The notes: generated from the sequence alone by a model not told the origin. A stretch of 64,000 nucleotides of DNA from Gnetum montanum (GCA_015680685.1 MNCI01030164.1:814459-878458); one strand, 5' to 3'. Shown: positions 49,301-58,698, counted from the first letter of the stretch. Made by a program: numbers and translations.

Positions 49301-52300
49301 TCAGTATTATCTCAAGTGCCACATGACACCAATACTATTGTAACATTTCTACAAATACCAGCTTTCCATATTAAACTATTTTTCATTTTCTAGCTTTTAT
49401 ATATTAATGGTTATTCCATTGGGATTGAACATGCTAAAACTAATAAGTCACATGTTAATCTTAGAAATAATATGTATGATGTAGTTGTATACTGCATCAT
49501 TAATAACTATACAATACTTAATATTGACCTTTGCACATAGAAATGCCACATTAGTACCATGAAAGAACCTCAATGGTGACATTTTTACATAGAAATGTAA
49601 CAATAATGCCATGTTAACTACCACAATGCTGACATTTATATAGAAATGTCACCATAGTATCATGTAAGAGGTAGTACCTCAATGGTAACCTTTTTACATA
49701 GAAATGACATCCTAACATCATGTAGGATCTAATTATGGCCTTTCTATATACAAATGCTACCATGACATCCAATGGTGATCTTTCTTTTTTGAGAAAAAAC
49801 TCAAAACCTAAATTTTAAAATGAAGTAAATATACAAAATTGGACTAAAAGGTCCAAGCACATCGAGTGACTTGGCAATGACAAACTAGAAGATAGTAACA
49901 TGGGAAAATTTATGAGGAAAAAGGGCCACTAAGATCAATGTATGCATGACATTAATTTGAGAATTTAAAAAGTAAAAATTAAAAAACAAAATTCTAGTAC
50001 TAGAAAGGCAACCAAAGATAGGTCATTCATTGAATAGTAGGTGACAATGGTAGTAGGTAAAAACTAGAGCTACAACAAAGATAAGAATGACTATATAGCA
50101 TGGTTGGTGTCGGTATAGCTAGGTGGAGTAATAATCTTAGGGAAACCTATTGATTTGAGGTAGTCATCATTCAAAGATTGATGGGTTAGATGTAGTAGTA
50201 GTAATCATAAGTCGTAATATCATTCGAGTGAAGAATAAACCCAGTTTGATCCTTCAAGAAAACAAGAGCATTAGTAGTCTATGAAGGTTGGTACAAGCCA
50301 AAGGAGCCAATGGTGTTATCAAACATCCAAAACATCATGACTTGGGCATTGCAACAATGACATTTAGATTATAGTTCCTCCACAGGATTGGGAAGAGGAA
50401 AAGTGTAGGATAGAATATTTTATTTCTATGGGCAAGATGGTAGTGGTTGTGGTGGAGTGATAGAGGTTAGTTTAGGAGAAGGTTGGTATTACAGTAGAGG
50501 ATTTGTTAATTTTATGTCATCTGGGGTGTTAATGGATGAGTTAGAGGAGTGGGAGATTGATGTTGGTAAGGGCAAGGGCTAGATTAGCTTTACATGTGTA
50601 GGTGGTGATCAGAGGATGTGCAAACTGAAGCAAATGAACATGGGTTGGAGGTGGGACAATGCTAAGAAAGCATTGCAAGATAAGGTGGCAATGAAGGTAG
50701 GATCAACACCCTCAAATAAGGAGTTGCAAGAAAGCAGACTTTGTGAAGAAGCATGCACTAAGAAGGATGTGTAGTTGGCATCCTTATATGAGGGGTGGAA
50801 GATTGTGACATTTCTTTAACAAAAAGCTAGCCTACTCCATAGCATTCTCTACGCTGCACTTGTGCAAAAAGTCCCATGACAAAACCAAGTTCTTGTATTA
50901 GTAAGGTCATTAGAAAGAGATGCATAAGATAAAGAGATAGCAAGGCTCATGAGCATCACAACTTATAATTCTAGCATGGTTGACGGGGCCAAGGCATTTG
51001 GGAAAGGCATAGGAGTTGAGCATTAGAACCAGGGGTAGACTTTGACTCCAATTGGATGAAGGCTAGTTTATGTACAACATGAGAGAAAGGAGAGCTTGTT
51101 ATGACATCACTCTTCAGAGTACACCATACAACTCTTGAGCTTGAAGTTGCCAAGAAATTGAGGATGAATTTAAGATAGACTATGGCCTCACCAATCATAG
51201 AATTTAATTTCAACAATATGATAAATTTGTAATTGGGAAGACCTTTCATGTTTATTGCCACTAGATCAACATGGCTTGAACTAGCCTCAATTTTCTTTCT
51301 CACTCTCCTTGAACGTATCATTGAGGTCAACATGCATGACAACATGAGTGGATCAAACAAGACAATAAAAGGTCATAAAGTCATTCCGTCAAAATCTCAC
51401 GAATGCTCAAAGCTAAGCATGGCATATGTACATACCAACAACATACACACACACACACACATGTGCACACACACACATGTGTACATATCACTAGTCAAAT
51501 CTCTACATGATAGTATATTATCAAGTTATCTACCATGTGTAAACATCATACTATATATTCAATATATATATCACAAAACATTAGCCTATACATGTGAGAC
51601 ATATCCTATCAATATATACATTATATATGCTGCACAAACATCCATAACTAATAGGCTATCTATGTCAACATCATTAGCAAATATATCCATTTCTCTCATA
51701 AAGACATGTAATAGAAAGGATAAGAACATGGACCCAAAGCCTCCAACACCTACCTTAGGTCCATTGGCCTACTAAGCTGTTAGCTTCATTACGTACATAA
51801 CAAAGGGATTAGTACAAGACTCAGTCAGAACCTTTACATGTGCCCCTACAAATGAAAAGTTTGGTGATGTGTTAGAGAAGAGGTGTAGGGTATACTAAGT
51901 AACCTGCAATGGGGATAGCATATCTCATGTCAAACAAGTATATCACATCACATCACATTGCATGACATGGCTAAACTATCATCTACATCACTAAGATCAA
52001 ATGCCAACACTTGTCATGTTATCATCACAAGGATATCAAGTCATCATGCAAAAGTCCATGACAAAAACATAATCAATAATCATAGGGCTCAATCACAAGC
52101 ATACTATAACTAAGGCTCTATCATGGTGTTTTACAAATGCATGATATGATGGTGGACTTAGGAAGAAGCATAGTTAAAGATGAAAATTTATGCTTGGGCC
52201 ATTGTAGTTGTGTATGGTATTCTTCCAATGCGATATATATGTTATCCTATGAATTGGTATGAGTGGCAATTTGCCTTTATCAAGTATAATGATGATATTT

Positions 52301-54516
52301 GGCCTTGCTTTTTCAAGTAAAATTATTATGTTTTCCTTGATTTTTAACTCAAAAGAGAAGTGACTTGAAAACAATGGTATCTAGTTCCTTAAGGTGAAAG
52401 CACTAAGCTTAGTCTTGTTATCAAATTCCCTAAAGTGAAAGCACTAAGCTTAATTTTAGAAGGCTTGGCCATGTTGGACGAAGATCAATCTCCATGCTCT
52501 ATTGATGTGTTGAATAAATTATCATCTTTGGAAATTTTTATTCTATATGGTCATTGTATTGAAGGTATTAGATTATTTAATTAATTACCAAGAAAATGTG
52601 TTTTGAATTTGTTATATTTTTGTATATCTCAAATTTTGATTTAGAGATGGTAATTATGTTAGGTTTTATTTTTCTTCTATATGTTAACCAAGGTGATCTT
52701 TTCAAAGCATTAAAGAGATTGTTATAGTTGAAATGGATTGATTTTCCATATTAGGAGATCCCTTGGCCACTAAGTTTAAAACATGTGAGAGCCTTCTACT
52801 ATGTTTAAAATTGAGTGTTTTGTTCCAGATTTTAAATGCAAATGCAATGTTACAAGGGTTTAAAATTGATTTGTTAAGAGTCTTTGGCCAAAGTTTTTAA
52901 AATGCTATCAACTTTTAAATGTGTGTGTTCCATTCCATGTTTTTAAATGTCCTGATTTCTCTCTTATTATTTCAAGTCTCGGTAAAAATTATAAATGCAA
53001 GTTGATAAGTATAAATATAAATAAAACAGCATGAGGCCATAATTAATGGAGGAGTGTAGTTGCAGGATGGCTTTAATAACATTGCATAATTTATATAATT
53101 TTAATTATTTAAGTTAACTATCTGTTTTAATCACTCGCCTCTATTGTACAGTAGATATTTACACGAGTAATCCGTCAGAGGCAATTTTAGAATAACTTCA
53201 AAGAGAAAACCCGTTTTGTTTCACGTTAGCAACCATGTTTTAATTTTACCTATATTTTTCAAAATGAAAATCTTTCCTTATTTCTTTTTAACGAAAGAAA
53301 CAGTAATGTGGTATGACTGGTATCCCATTCATAAAATCTAATTTCCTGCATTTAACAGGAGGCTCCCTCGGAACTGAGAGAACTTAATTTTCGGCATTGC
53401 ATAAAACTGGAAAGGCTTCCAGAATCGATCGGAATGTTTAGGCATTTATCTTCCATTAATCTGGATGAATGCAAATCTTTGAAATTCATTCCAGAAAGTT
53501 TTGGCCAGCCACAAGAATTGAAAGAATTCCAATTGCAGGGATGCCATGCATTAGAAGGTTTGCCAAAGACTTTTGGAGAGTTAAGAAGTTTAAGTTCCTT
53601 GAGGATGGAGGGCTGCACAGCATTGAAACAGTTGCCCAAGACTTTTGGAGAGTTAAGAAGTTTAACTTCCTTCACAATGGAGGACTGCATAGCATTGAAA
53701 CAGTTGCCAGAGACTTTTGGAGAGTTAAGAAGTTTAACTTCTTTCAAGATGGAGGGCTGCACAACATTGAAACAGTTGCCAGAGACTTTTGGAGAGTTAA
53801 AAAGTTTAAGTTCCTTGAGGATGGAGGGTTGCAGAGCATTGAAACAGTTGCCAGAAACTTTTGGAAAGTTAAGAAGTTTAACTTCTTTCACGATGGAGGG
53901 CTGCAAAAAATTGAAACAGTTGCCAGAGACTTTTGGAGAGTTAAGAAGCTTAACTTCCTTCAGGATGGAGGGCTGCAGAGCATTGAAACAGTTGCCAGAG
54001 ACTTTCGGAGAGTTAAGAAGTTTAACTTCCTTTAGGATGGAGGGTTGCACAGCATTGAAACAGTTGCCAGAGACTTTTGGAGAGTTAAAAAGTTTAACTT
54101 CCTTCAAGATGGAGGGCTGCAGAGCATTGAAACAGTTGCCAAAGACTTTTGGAGAGTTAAGAAGTTTAACTTTCTTCAGGATGGAGGGTTGCACAACATT
54201 GAAACAATTGCCAGAGACTTTTGGAGAGTTAAGAAGTTTAACTTCTTTCAGGATGGAGGGCTGCACAGCATTGAAACAGTTGCCAGAGACTTTGGGAGAG
54301 TTAAGAAGTTTAACTTCCTTGAGGATGAAGGACTGCATTTACTTGAAACAGTTGCCAGAGACTTTTGGAGAGTTAAGAAGTTTAACTTCCTTCGGGATGG
54401 AGGGCTGCAGAGCATTAAAACAGTTGCCAAAGACTTTTGGAGAGTTAAAAAGTTTAACTTCGTTCAGGATAGAGTGCTGCAGAGCATTGAAACAGTTGCC
54501 AGCTGCAGAGCATTGA
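42728..54516 (+). CDS. TIR-NB-ARC-LRR (TNL) disease-resistance-type receptor, five exons, truncated in LRR
   Basis: Exons 42728-43365, 45991-47104, 47230-47371, 47487-47638 and 53359-54516 join with matching phases (2, 0, 1, 0) at GT-AG junctions to 1067 codons. TIR domain, residues 67-212 (DVFISYRG, SEWCLNEL with the putative NADase Glu141, PIFYDVKP). NB-ARC about 250-550: P-loop GIGGIGKTT 265-273, kinase-2 LVVFDN 341-346, GLPLA 438-442, MHD 545-547. LRR from about 640, ending in near-identical 24-residue repeats. TNLs sense pathogen effectors and oligomerise; their TIR then cleaves NAD+ to start immunity through EDS1. All nucleotide-binding motifs look intact. The frame stops at 54514-54516 because of a 26-nt tandem duplication, so the protein lacks the remaining LRR and C-terminal region. 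Whether it is a working truncated receptor or an early pseudogene cannot be told from sequence. Intron 4 is 5.7 kb. Confidence 0.85.
43366..45990 (+). other. TNL intron 1 (2.6 kb) with LINE and local repeats
   Basis: GT at 43366 and TTGCAG ending at 45990. It contains an antisense RTE-type LINE (43640-45560), then two direct copies of a segment of about 127 bp (about 45672-45798 and 45800-45925, with TTCATAAAAATTGGTTT...CTTTTTCTTTC), then a 45-bp tandem duplication spanning the acceptor. Confidence 0.8.
43640..45560 (-). mobile_element. RTE-type LINE, 5' truncated and decayed, antisense in TNL intron 1
   Basis: Minus strand. 45540-45196: WWW-EEVQ-like start then AKNEATVAIAKVKHKGLGSF and YEKLGTKKGENSIYKLTKIR. 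45232-45026: RCKNYFQELLNEK. About 44500-44380: LSPYLFAIIMDELTNEIQDE, then PWCMLFTNDIVLVD, where the catalytic ADD reads TND. 43968-43747: RWFRHVQRTLNN with GKPLKRQTKEDM, the typical C-terminal tail. These are the landmarks of plant RTE LINEs. The endonuclease part is missing. The 3' end (43640-43745) has no poly(A) but ATGATAATGATG repeats, and matches the SINE tail at 41.04-41.14 kb. Confidence 0.75.
45914..46003 (+). repeat. 45-bp tandem duplication across the intron 1 acceptor
   Basis: Copies 45914-45958 and 45959-46003 (AACSTTTTTCTTTCTACCAG, then TGAMCATTGCAGGATCATTC) differ at three positions. Each carries a pyrimidine tract and TTGCAG. The two acceptors (exon starting at 45946 or 45991) are 45 nt apart and both keep the frame, so use of the first would add 15 residues between TIR and NB-ARC. 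A more diverged third version lies at about 45778-45800 (CTTTTTCTTTCCACCGGTGAA). Confidence 0.85.
45991..47104 (+). CDS. TNL exon 2: NB-ARC domain
   Basis: Starts in phase 2 and ends in phase 0 at CTG|GTATGA. Order of motifs: VTLVEISGIGGIGKTTFAKE (P-loop), EILVVFDN (kinase-2), SIIIVTSRE (RNBS-B), KKCDGLPLALTLLG (GLPL), CLFLDVATFFRG (TIR-type RNBS-D) and MHDVLVDLGRSIV (MHD). The final Asp-Asn of kinase-2 and the TIR-class RNBS-D agree with a TNL rather than a CC-type receptor. Confidence 0.9.
47230..47371 (+). CDS. TNL exon 3: NB-ARC/LRR linker
   Basis: Encodes GTEKVKALSLVSGG, then LHEDQCPWSADVFNKLSSLEILILHG. The GTEKVKALSL block is the usual post-NB-ARC strand of TNLs. Acceptor TTTCAG at 47229, donor AAG|GTATTA, phase 1 out. 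A decayed copy lies at about 52425-52566. Confidence 0.8.
47487..47638 (+). CDS. TNL exon 4: first LRRs
   Basis: Encodes DFSKLSKRLLWLRWTNFPY, then LEIPLKLCIKHLRVLQV and IWLPEHPPQ. LLWLRWxxFPxxxIPxxL is the standard first LRR of TNLs. Acceptor CCCAG at 47486, donor CACAG|GTGGGA, phase 0 out. A decayed copy lies at about 52693-52800. Confidence 0.8.
49522..49772. repeat. About 50-bp minisatellite with internal palindrome, five units
   Basis: Units begin TGGTGACATTT or similar, continue with TACATAGAAATGTCA and end CATGT...CTCAA. GACATTTATATAGAAATGTC (about 49630) is nearly self-complementary, so each unit can fold. More diverged copies of the motif are scattered at 49140-49340. Confidence 0.6.
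51449..51480. repeat. (AC)n microsatellite
   Basis: Two AC runs separated by ATGTGC in TNL intron 4. Confidence 0.8.
52122..52800 (+). pseudogene. Decayed second copy of TNL exons 2(end), 3 and 4 inside intron 4
   Basis: 52122-52260 matches the end of exon 2 and its donor (GTGTTTTACAAATGCATGAT, then GGTGGACTTAGGAAGAAGCA, ending GAATTGGTATGAGTG; compare 46975-47112). 52425-52566 matches exon 3 (AAAGTGAAAGCACTAAGCTT, then TTATCATCTTTGGAAATTTT). 52693-52800 matches exon 4 with TTATAG and ATATTAGGAG creating stops. A short tandem piece of exon 3 (GTGAAAGCACTAAGCTTA) is repeated at 52396. Intron sequence between them also aligns. This points to an ancient partial duplication of the locus. Confidence 0.8.
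53359..54516 (+). CDS. TNL exon 5: homogeneous LRR array, ending in a frameshift stop
   Basis: 385 codons (residues 683-1067). The first four repeats are diverse (ELRELNFRHCIKLERLPESI, then HLSSINLDECKSLKFIPESF). Then about thirteen 24-residue units follow, of the form LKQLPETFGELRSLTSF plus xMEGCxx. Variation is concentrated at the residue before MEGC (R, K, T, G) and at the two residues after it (TA, RA, IA, TT, KK, IY), which lie on the exposed side of an LRR. The array ends in LKQLPAAEH and a stop caused by the 26-nt duplication. Confidence 0.85.
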   Translation, partial: EAPSELRELNFRHCIKLERLPESIGMFRHLSSINLDECKSLKFIPESFGQPQELKEFQLQGCHALEGLPKTFGELRSLSSLRMEGCTALKQLPKTFGELRSLTSFTMEDCIALKQLPETFGELRSLTSFKMEGCTTLKQLPETFGELKSLSSLRMEGCRALKQLPETFGKLRSLTSFTMEGCKKLKQLPETFGELRSLTSFRMEGCRALKQLPETFGELRSLTSFRMEGCTALKQLPETFGELKSLTSFKMEGCRALKQLPKTFGELRSLTFFRMEGCTTLKQLPETFGELRSLTSFRMEGCTALKQLPETLGELRSLTSLRMKDCIYLKQLPETFGELRSLTSFGMEGCRALKQLPKTFGELKSLTSFRIECCRALKQLPAAEH

Positions 54517-54700
54517 AACAGTTGCCAGAGACTTTCAGAGAGTTAAAAGGTTTAACTTTCTTCAGGATGGAGGGCTGCACAGCATTGAAACAGTTGCCAG
54601 AGTTTTTTGAAGAGTTAAGAAGAGAGTTAAGAAGTTTAACTTCGTTCAGGCTGGAGGGCTGCACAGCATTAGAGACTTTTGGAGAGTTAAGAAGTTGAAG
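53550..54700 (+). repeat. 72-bp tandem repeats encoding 24-residue LRRs
   Basis: About sixteen units built on CAGTTGCCAGAGACTTTTGG, AGAGTTAAGAAGTTTAACTT and a GATGGAGGGCTGCA segment. Units differ at only a few positions each, far less than the first LRRs of the same exon, so the array has been amplified or homogenised recently. Confidence 0.9.
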
Positions 54701-55735
54701 TTCCTTGAGTATGGCGACGCAATGGTGTTATTGCCATTTGGGAAACTGTTACAACTAAAAGACATGCACATCACCAGTTTGGAAAGGCTACCGCAATCAT
54801 TCCAATGCTTGACAAGCTTATCTCCCCTAATTGTGTCAGACTGTCGCAAAATAAGATTCTCACCAGAGCAGTTCCAAGGGCTACAGCCCAAGGGCAAGGG
54901 GTCATAGCGTCTGTCAACATATTTGGTTGATGGTATGGAGGTTGCAGATTCCTGGTTTGCGCAAATCGATAACACGGAGCAGCCAAACTTTGATTTTTGG
55001 AAAAATTATTCAATATGGCATTCTCAAGTTCCACAGCGACACAATCTCAGATGGCTGCTGCGTGAGGTTGGCCAAGGCATCCAAATGAAGAAAAAGAGAT
55101 ACCTTTATAGTTTATAGTAGTAGTAATAATAATAACAATACAGGTGCATCTGGAGCAAGTGACTTGAGTTGATAGGCATTCATTTCATCGAATCTGCTGG
55201 CGATATGACCATTCCCTATAAAGTCACAGTCCTGAGTCTGCGAAGCTTCAGGAATTTACGAGAGCTGCCCCAATTGGTAGGGAATAATTGGTATATGAAC
55301 AGTCTGGGTCTCTGTCATTGTCACAGTCTCCAAGAGCTTCCCGACAGTCCTCCATGTTTAAAATCTCTCATTCTTGAATGGTGCTGCAATTTACAAGAGT
55401 TGCCAGACACCATTGGCAACTTACCAAATTTACGATGCTTGCAAGTTATCGGTTGCCTTTCTTTGAAAGGATTCCCCTCCTCGCTCCGGAATCTTTCTTG
55501 CCTTGAACGGCTGAGTGTGGAACATTGCTGGATGGTGGAAGTAATCAACACACAAGGATTGTTTAGTCTAACACGGCTTACCGTAAGCAATTGTGTCAGC
55601 CTCAAGAGCATTTTTGGGATTTCAGACCTCGGGGAACTTCGAATGCTTGAAATTGCAGAGTGTATGAACCTCAAGAGCATTGTTGGGCTTTCAAATATCC
55701 GCAAACTAAACAATTGCAATCGAAGGGTGTATTAG
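54517..55735 (+). pseudogene. TNL LRR region beyond the premature stop, frameshifted
   Basis: LRR coding continues in another frame (to 54698: LKQLPETFRELKGLTFF, FEELRRELRSLTSF), where TTA has become TGA at 54696-54698. It then continues at 54695-54907 in a third frame (LLPFGKLLQLKDMHI, SLERLPQSFQCL, RFSPEQFQGL), at 54923-55117 (SWFAQIDN, LRWLLREVGQGIQMKK) and at 55169-55735 (NLRELPQLVGN, LQELPDTIGNLPNLRCL, FSLTRLTVSNCVSLKSI). At least four breaks lie between these. It shows that the ancestral receptor was much longer. Confidence 0.75.
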
Positions 55736-56673
55736 CCTAAGACACATGCCACTGCCAGTCGGCGGCTTTGCCTCTTTCAAGTATTTGTCGCACCTCAGAA
55801 TCACTGGGTGTTACCAGTCCAGGTTTTCTGAAGACCTTGGGGAACGCCTGCTTCCTGAGTTTACGGGGTACCTGCCGTGGGACAACGACGACGACAACCT
55901 TGTTCACAGAGAGAAGGGTGCTAAGGGAAGTGCATTTCGATCTGTAATTAATTCGCAGGTATGGTACATGTTCGAATGTAGGCATGCATGCATTAATTAT
56001 TGATTTATGAATGGAGAGTGGATTATAATAAAGCATGAATTCTTTGCCATTCTTTAATCGTTATTTGACCTGGCCGGGTCAATTATGTTGAATGCAGAGG
56101 TTAAATGCGAAAACGAGCCCAGTGTTTTTTGCTACAGTGAAAGAAAGGCTCAGACATGTGCTGCTCAGCAGCAGCGGTAGCCCAGATCAGCCTTTTTCAT
56201 TCTCCATTCATGAACTTGCAGGGGATATACATATCCCTTCTCTTCCATTTATTCCCCACGCAGCGGTGATGTGTTTTGTTTCAAGCGTTTATCTTTTGTG
56301 TAATAATGAAACAACCGAAGGTATCGAGAAAAATTTTAGGCGTTTTGATTTCGGGGAAGAAATCCACGTTGCTGTACCAGGCTTCACCAAGCCCATCTTC
56401 GACGAAGACATTAAAAGGGGCGATTTTGACTTGTACTTTAACGTGGAAAAGGACAGCATTCACACTGATGGTTGGTCCTATCCAAGCTACGAAGCAAGTG
56501 TAAAGGAAGGATGTATCATTTTTCTGAACGGCGGAGGGAGAGAGCAAAGTGAATTATTGGCCTCTGAGATATTCAAAATCTTTTGTTCAGAACTTATAAA
56601 GCAGCGCTTGATGTCTCAGGCATGGACTCAACTGCCTTCTCAGCTACGGATTCATGACTTTTCAGCACTCTGA
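55736..56673 (+). pseudogene. TNL C-terminal exons: last LRR and post-LRR region
   Basis: After a one-base-type frameshift near 55705 the frame reads IAIEGCISLRHMPLPVGGF and LGERLLPEFTGYLPWDN to a donor at 55959 (CAG|GTATGG). A 139-nt intron follows, with acceptor AATGCAG at 56097, both phase 0. The next exon runs 56098-56673: RLNAKTSPVFFATVKERL, then FSIHELAGDIHIPSLPF, VAVPGFTKPIFDEDI and GCIIFLNGGGREQSE, then a stop. The beta-rich, Pro/Gly-containing composition suits a post-LRR domain, but I do not recognise it as a canonical C-JID. The exon is itself open for 190 codons and intact. Confidence 0.6.
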
Positions 56674-56682
56674 CATTGCAGG

Positions 56683-57273
56683 TTGCCAAATAACCAAGAT
56701 CTCTCGTCATTGCAACACCTGTATTATGGTAAATTTATCTTGATTTGTTTAATTCTTTTAACAGCTGATGAATAATAATTATCCGAACCTTTCAACTATA
56801 ATATCTGAATTAAAGTTGGCTTCGGGATGTTTTAAGCAGGACGAAGAGACAGGTTTGACATGGAATAGAAGAAGGTGCATTTTCATGGATGACCATTCAT
56901 TGCAGCAGCCAAAATATAGTAAACATAGCTTCCTGGCATATCCTGGAGTTGACCGTGATCTGGAAGCAGCAGTGGCTATCCTATTCGCTGGTTTCTTCGC
57001 TTTTCACAGCCGCTTTTTTTTGGGGGCTGCGCCTTGACCGGCGCCGTAGCTGGGAATCTATATGAAATGTCAATCTCCATATTAGTGAAAGGTAAGGTGG
57101 TACATTCAAGAAAATTGCAACAAATCAGTCCAAAAACTGAAGAAGAAATTCCTTCTCCCCTGCTTCAAGGCAGAGGCTTTCATTCCACATCAAAAACTAT
57201 GCATAGGTTCAGCCTCTTGATGCTAAAGACACTGGAAAACGAAGGCATCCACTTCAAATTTGAGATAGAATAA
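56683..57273 (+). pseudogene. Further C-terminal TNL exon(s), frameshifted at a homopolymer
   Basis: A possible small exon sits between TTGCAG at 56682 and GGTAAAT near 56729. The next starts at 56765 after TTAACAG: PNLSTIISELKLASGCFKQD, then RRCIFMDDHSLQQPKYS, YPGVDRDLEAAVAIL, FAGFFAFHSRFFLGAA. The frame breaks at a T8G5 run (57014-57026) and resumes as LTGAVAGNLYEMSISILVKG to EGIHFKFEIE and a stop at 57271. AATAAA at 57269-57274 overlaps the stop and could be the polyadenylation signal. Family not recognised. It is assigned to the TNL only by strand and continuity. Confidence 0.45.
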
Positions 57274-58318
57274 ACTCTTTAAAATGATTATTACATCACA
57301 GTTGTAGGAAATACTATTGCAGGGGAAGACCTTAAAAGAAATGAGAAGAAAGGGTTAAAGCAAATTCACGTTTGAGCTCATAATAGTGGCAAATTGTGAA
57401 AGAAACCTTTGCTTACCAATGGGATAAGACTTATGATGATTTTGTTTTATCTTTGGAGAGAAAGGTATGTCTTTAGAGCTCATAATTCTTCTACATGTTA
57501 AACCTAATGTATTTTCTTTTTATAAAAATGTTTTTCTCAAGGCTCCATATTTATCTTAGGTAACATTACAATAGTTTGTCTATTTTATACTTTTTAATTT
57601 TCTTTCAAGTTTTCTGTATTCTTATGATTTTCTCTTCTCTTTAATTTTGAGAAGTTTGTACCTCCTCTAAATTTTACTTGATTTTCACTATTTTTAAAGT
57701 TAACTTTTCTTTTGAAGTTCCTAACAAGTAACTAAACTAAATGTATTTAATCACATTCACAAGGAATGCAAAATTTCTTTCGAAAAATATTTATTTAAAC
57801 TCATCATTACTTAGTATGATTAAACCTATGATCTAGGTTTGCTTACGCAAGTGCCTTAACAATCCTTTCCTAACTCTTTTTTCTATTTCTAATCCAAAGG
57901 ATCTTAGCTCTAACAATCATTCTTCCTACATAGGAAATATACAGCATATAAAGGACATAGATTTCAGTAGGCTTTAGGTTATAAACCAAAATTTTCTCTT
58001 TTATATTAAATTGGGATTCATATTATGAAACTAAAACTAAATATTTTATTATGTCTATAGCCAAAAAACTATTTAGGAGCATATTTATGTCATGGAATAG
58101 AAAAATGTATTTTAAAAAGTGGCTAAACACCATTGGATGCAATAGAAATAAATCATATAATTTTTTATTACAACTATATACTTTTGTGTAAAATTGTCAC
58201 ATTCCCATTTGCAAATGGTGTTATTTTGTAACAAATATGATGTTGCTCTATAACAAATGATGTAGTTATTGTAATAAGACACAAAAGGACAAGTTGTAAC
58301 AAGACTCCAAAGGGTGTG
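57274..58318. other. Intergenic, no gene recognised
   Basis: AT-rich sequence downstream of the TNL; no coding motifs. Confidence 0.4.
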
Positions 58319-58698
58319 TGTTATAATAATGAGCATGTTTATTGATGTGACCTTCACGGATTTGACTTGAGCTATTTATATGTGGAAATTAAACATCATG
58401 CTAGCATGGAGTTGCAAAGCCAATAATAGTGAGTAATGAGTACCAGGTGAAGTGAGATAGGAAGGTGATTGGCCATGGCTAGGATCAGCCCTAACCATGG
58501 TGATAGTATTGGATTGCATCTAAAGGATAGATAATCACAAGGAATCCTCAAAGCATAACCTAGGTACACTTTTTCTATATTAATAAAACATTCTTTTCAT
58601 TTTCTTGTATATTTTTCCTATTACATTCTTTACACATAATATCAAATGTTATGTATAGTTGACGTTTGCCATGACATTCAAGGATGGGATATTATAAT
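58319..58698 (+). repeat. Ty1/copia-type LTR
   Basis: About 380 bp with near-inverted ends TGTTATAAT / ATTATAATT, a TATTTATAT box near 58371 and AATAAA near 58583, followed at once by an initiator-Met PBS. Ends are inferred, since no second LTR is visible. Confidence 0.5.

Larger units (their letters stand above)
47639..53358 (+). other. TNL intron 4 (5.7 kb)
   Basis: From GTGGGA at 47639 to AACAG at 53358. It holds a palindromic minisatellite (49522-49772), an (AC)n microsatellite (about 51449-51480), a decayed copy of exons 2-4 (52122-52800) and otherwise unclassified AT-rich sequence. Frames at 50971-51360 (minus) and 51233-51775 (plus) have no recognisable content. Confidence 0.75.

Noticed and set aside
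50971-51775. Two overlapping frames (129 codons minus, 180 codons plus) in TNL intron 4
   Set aside because: No recognisable motif; the plus frame runs through an (AC)n microsatellite (THTHMCTHTHV).
53352-54338. 328-codon antisense frame across the LRR array
   Set aside because: It is the complement of the 72-bp repeat (KLLNSPKVSGNCFN periodic peptide); openness follows from the repeat, and no promoter or family match is seen.
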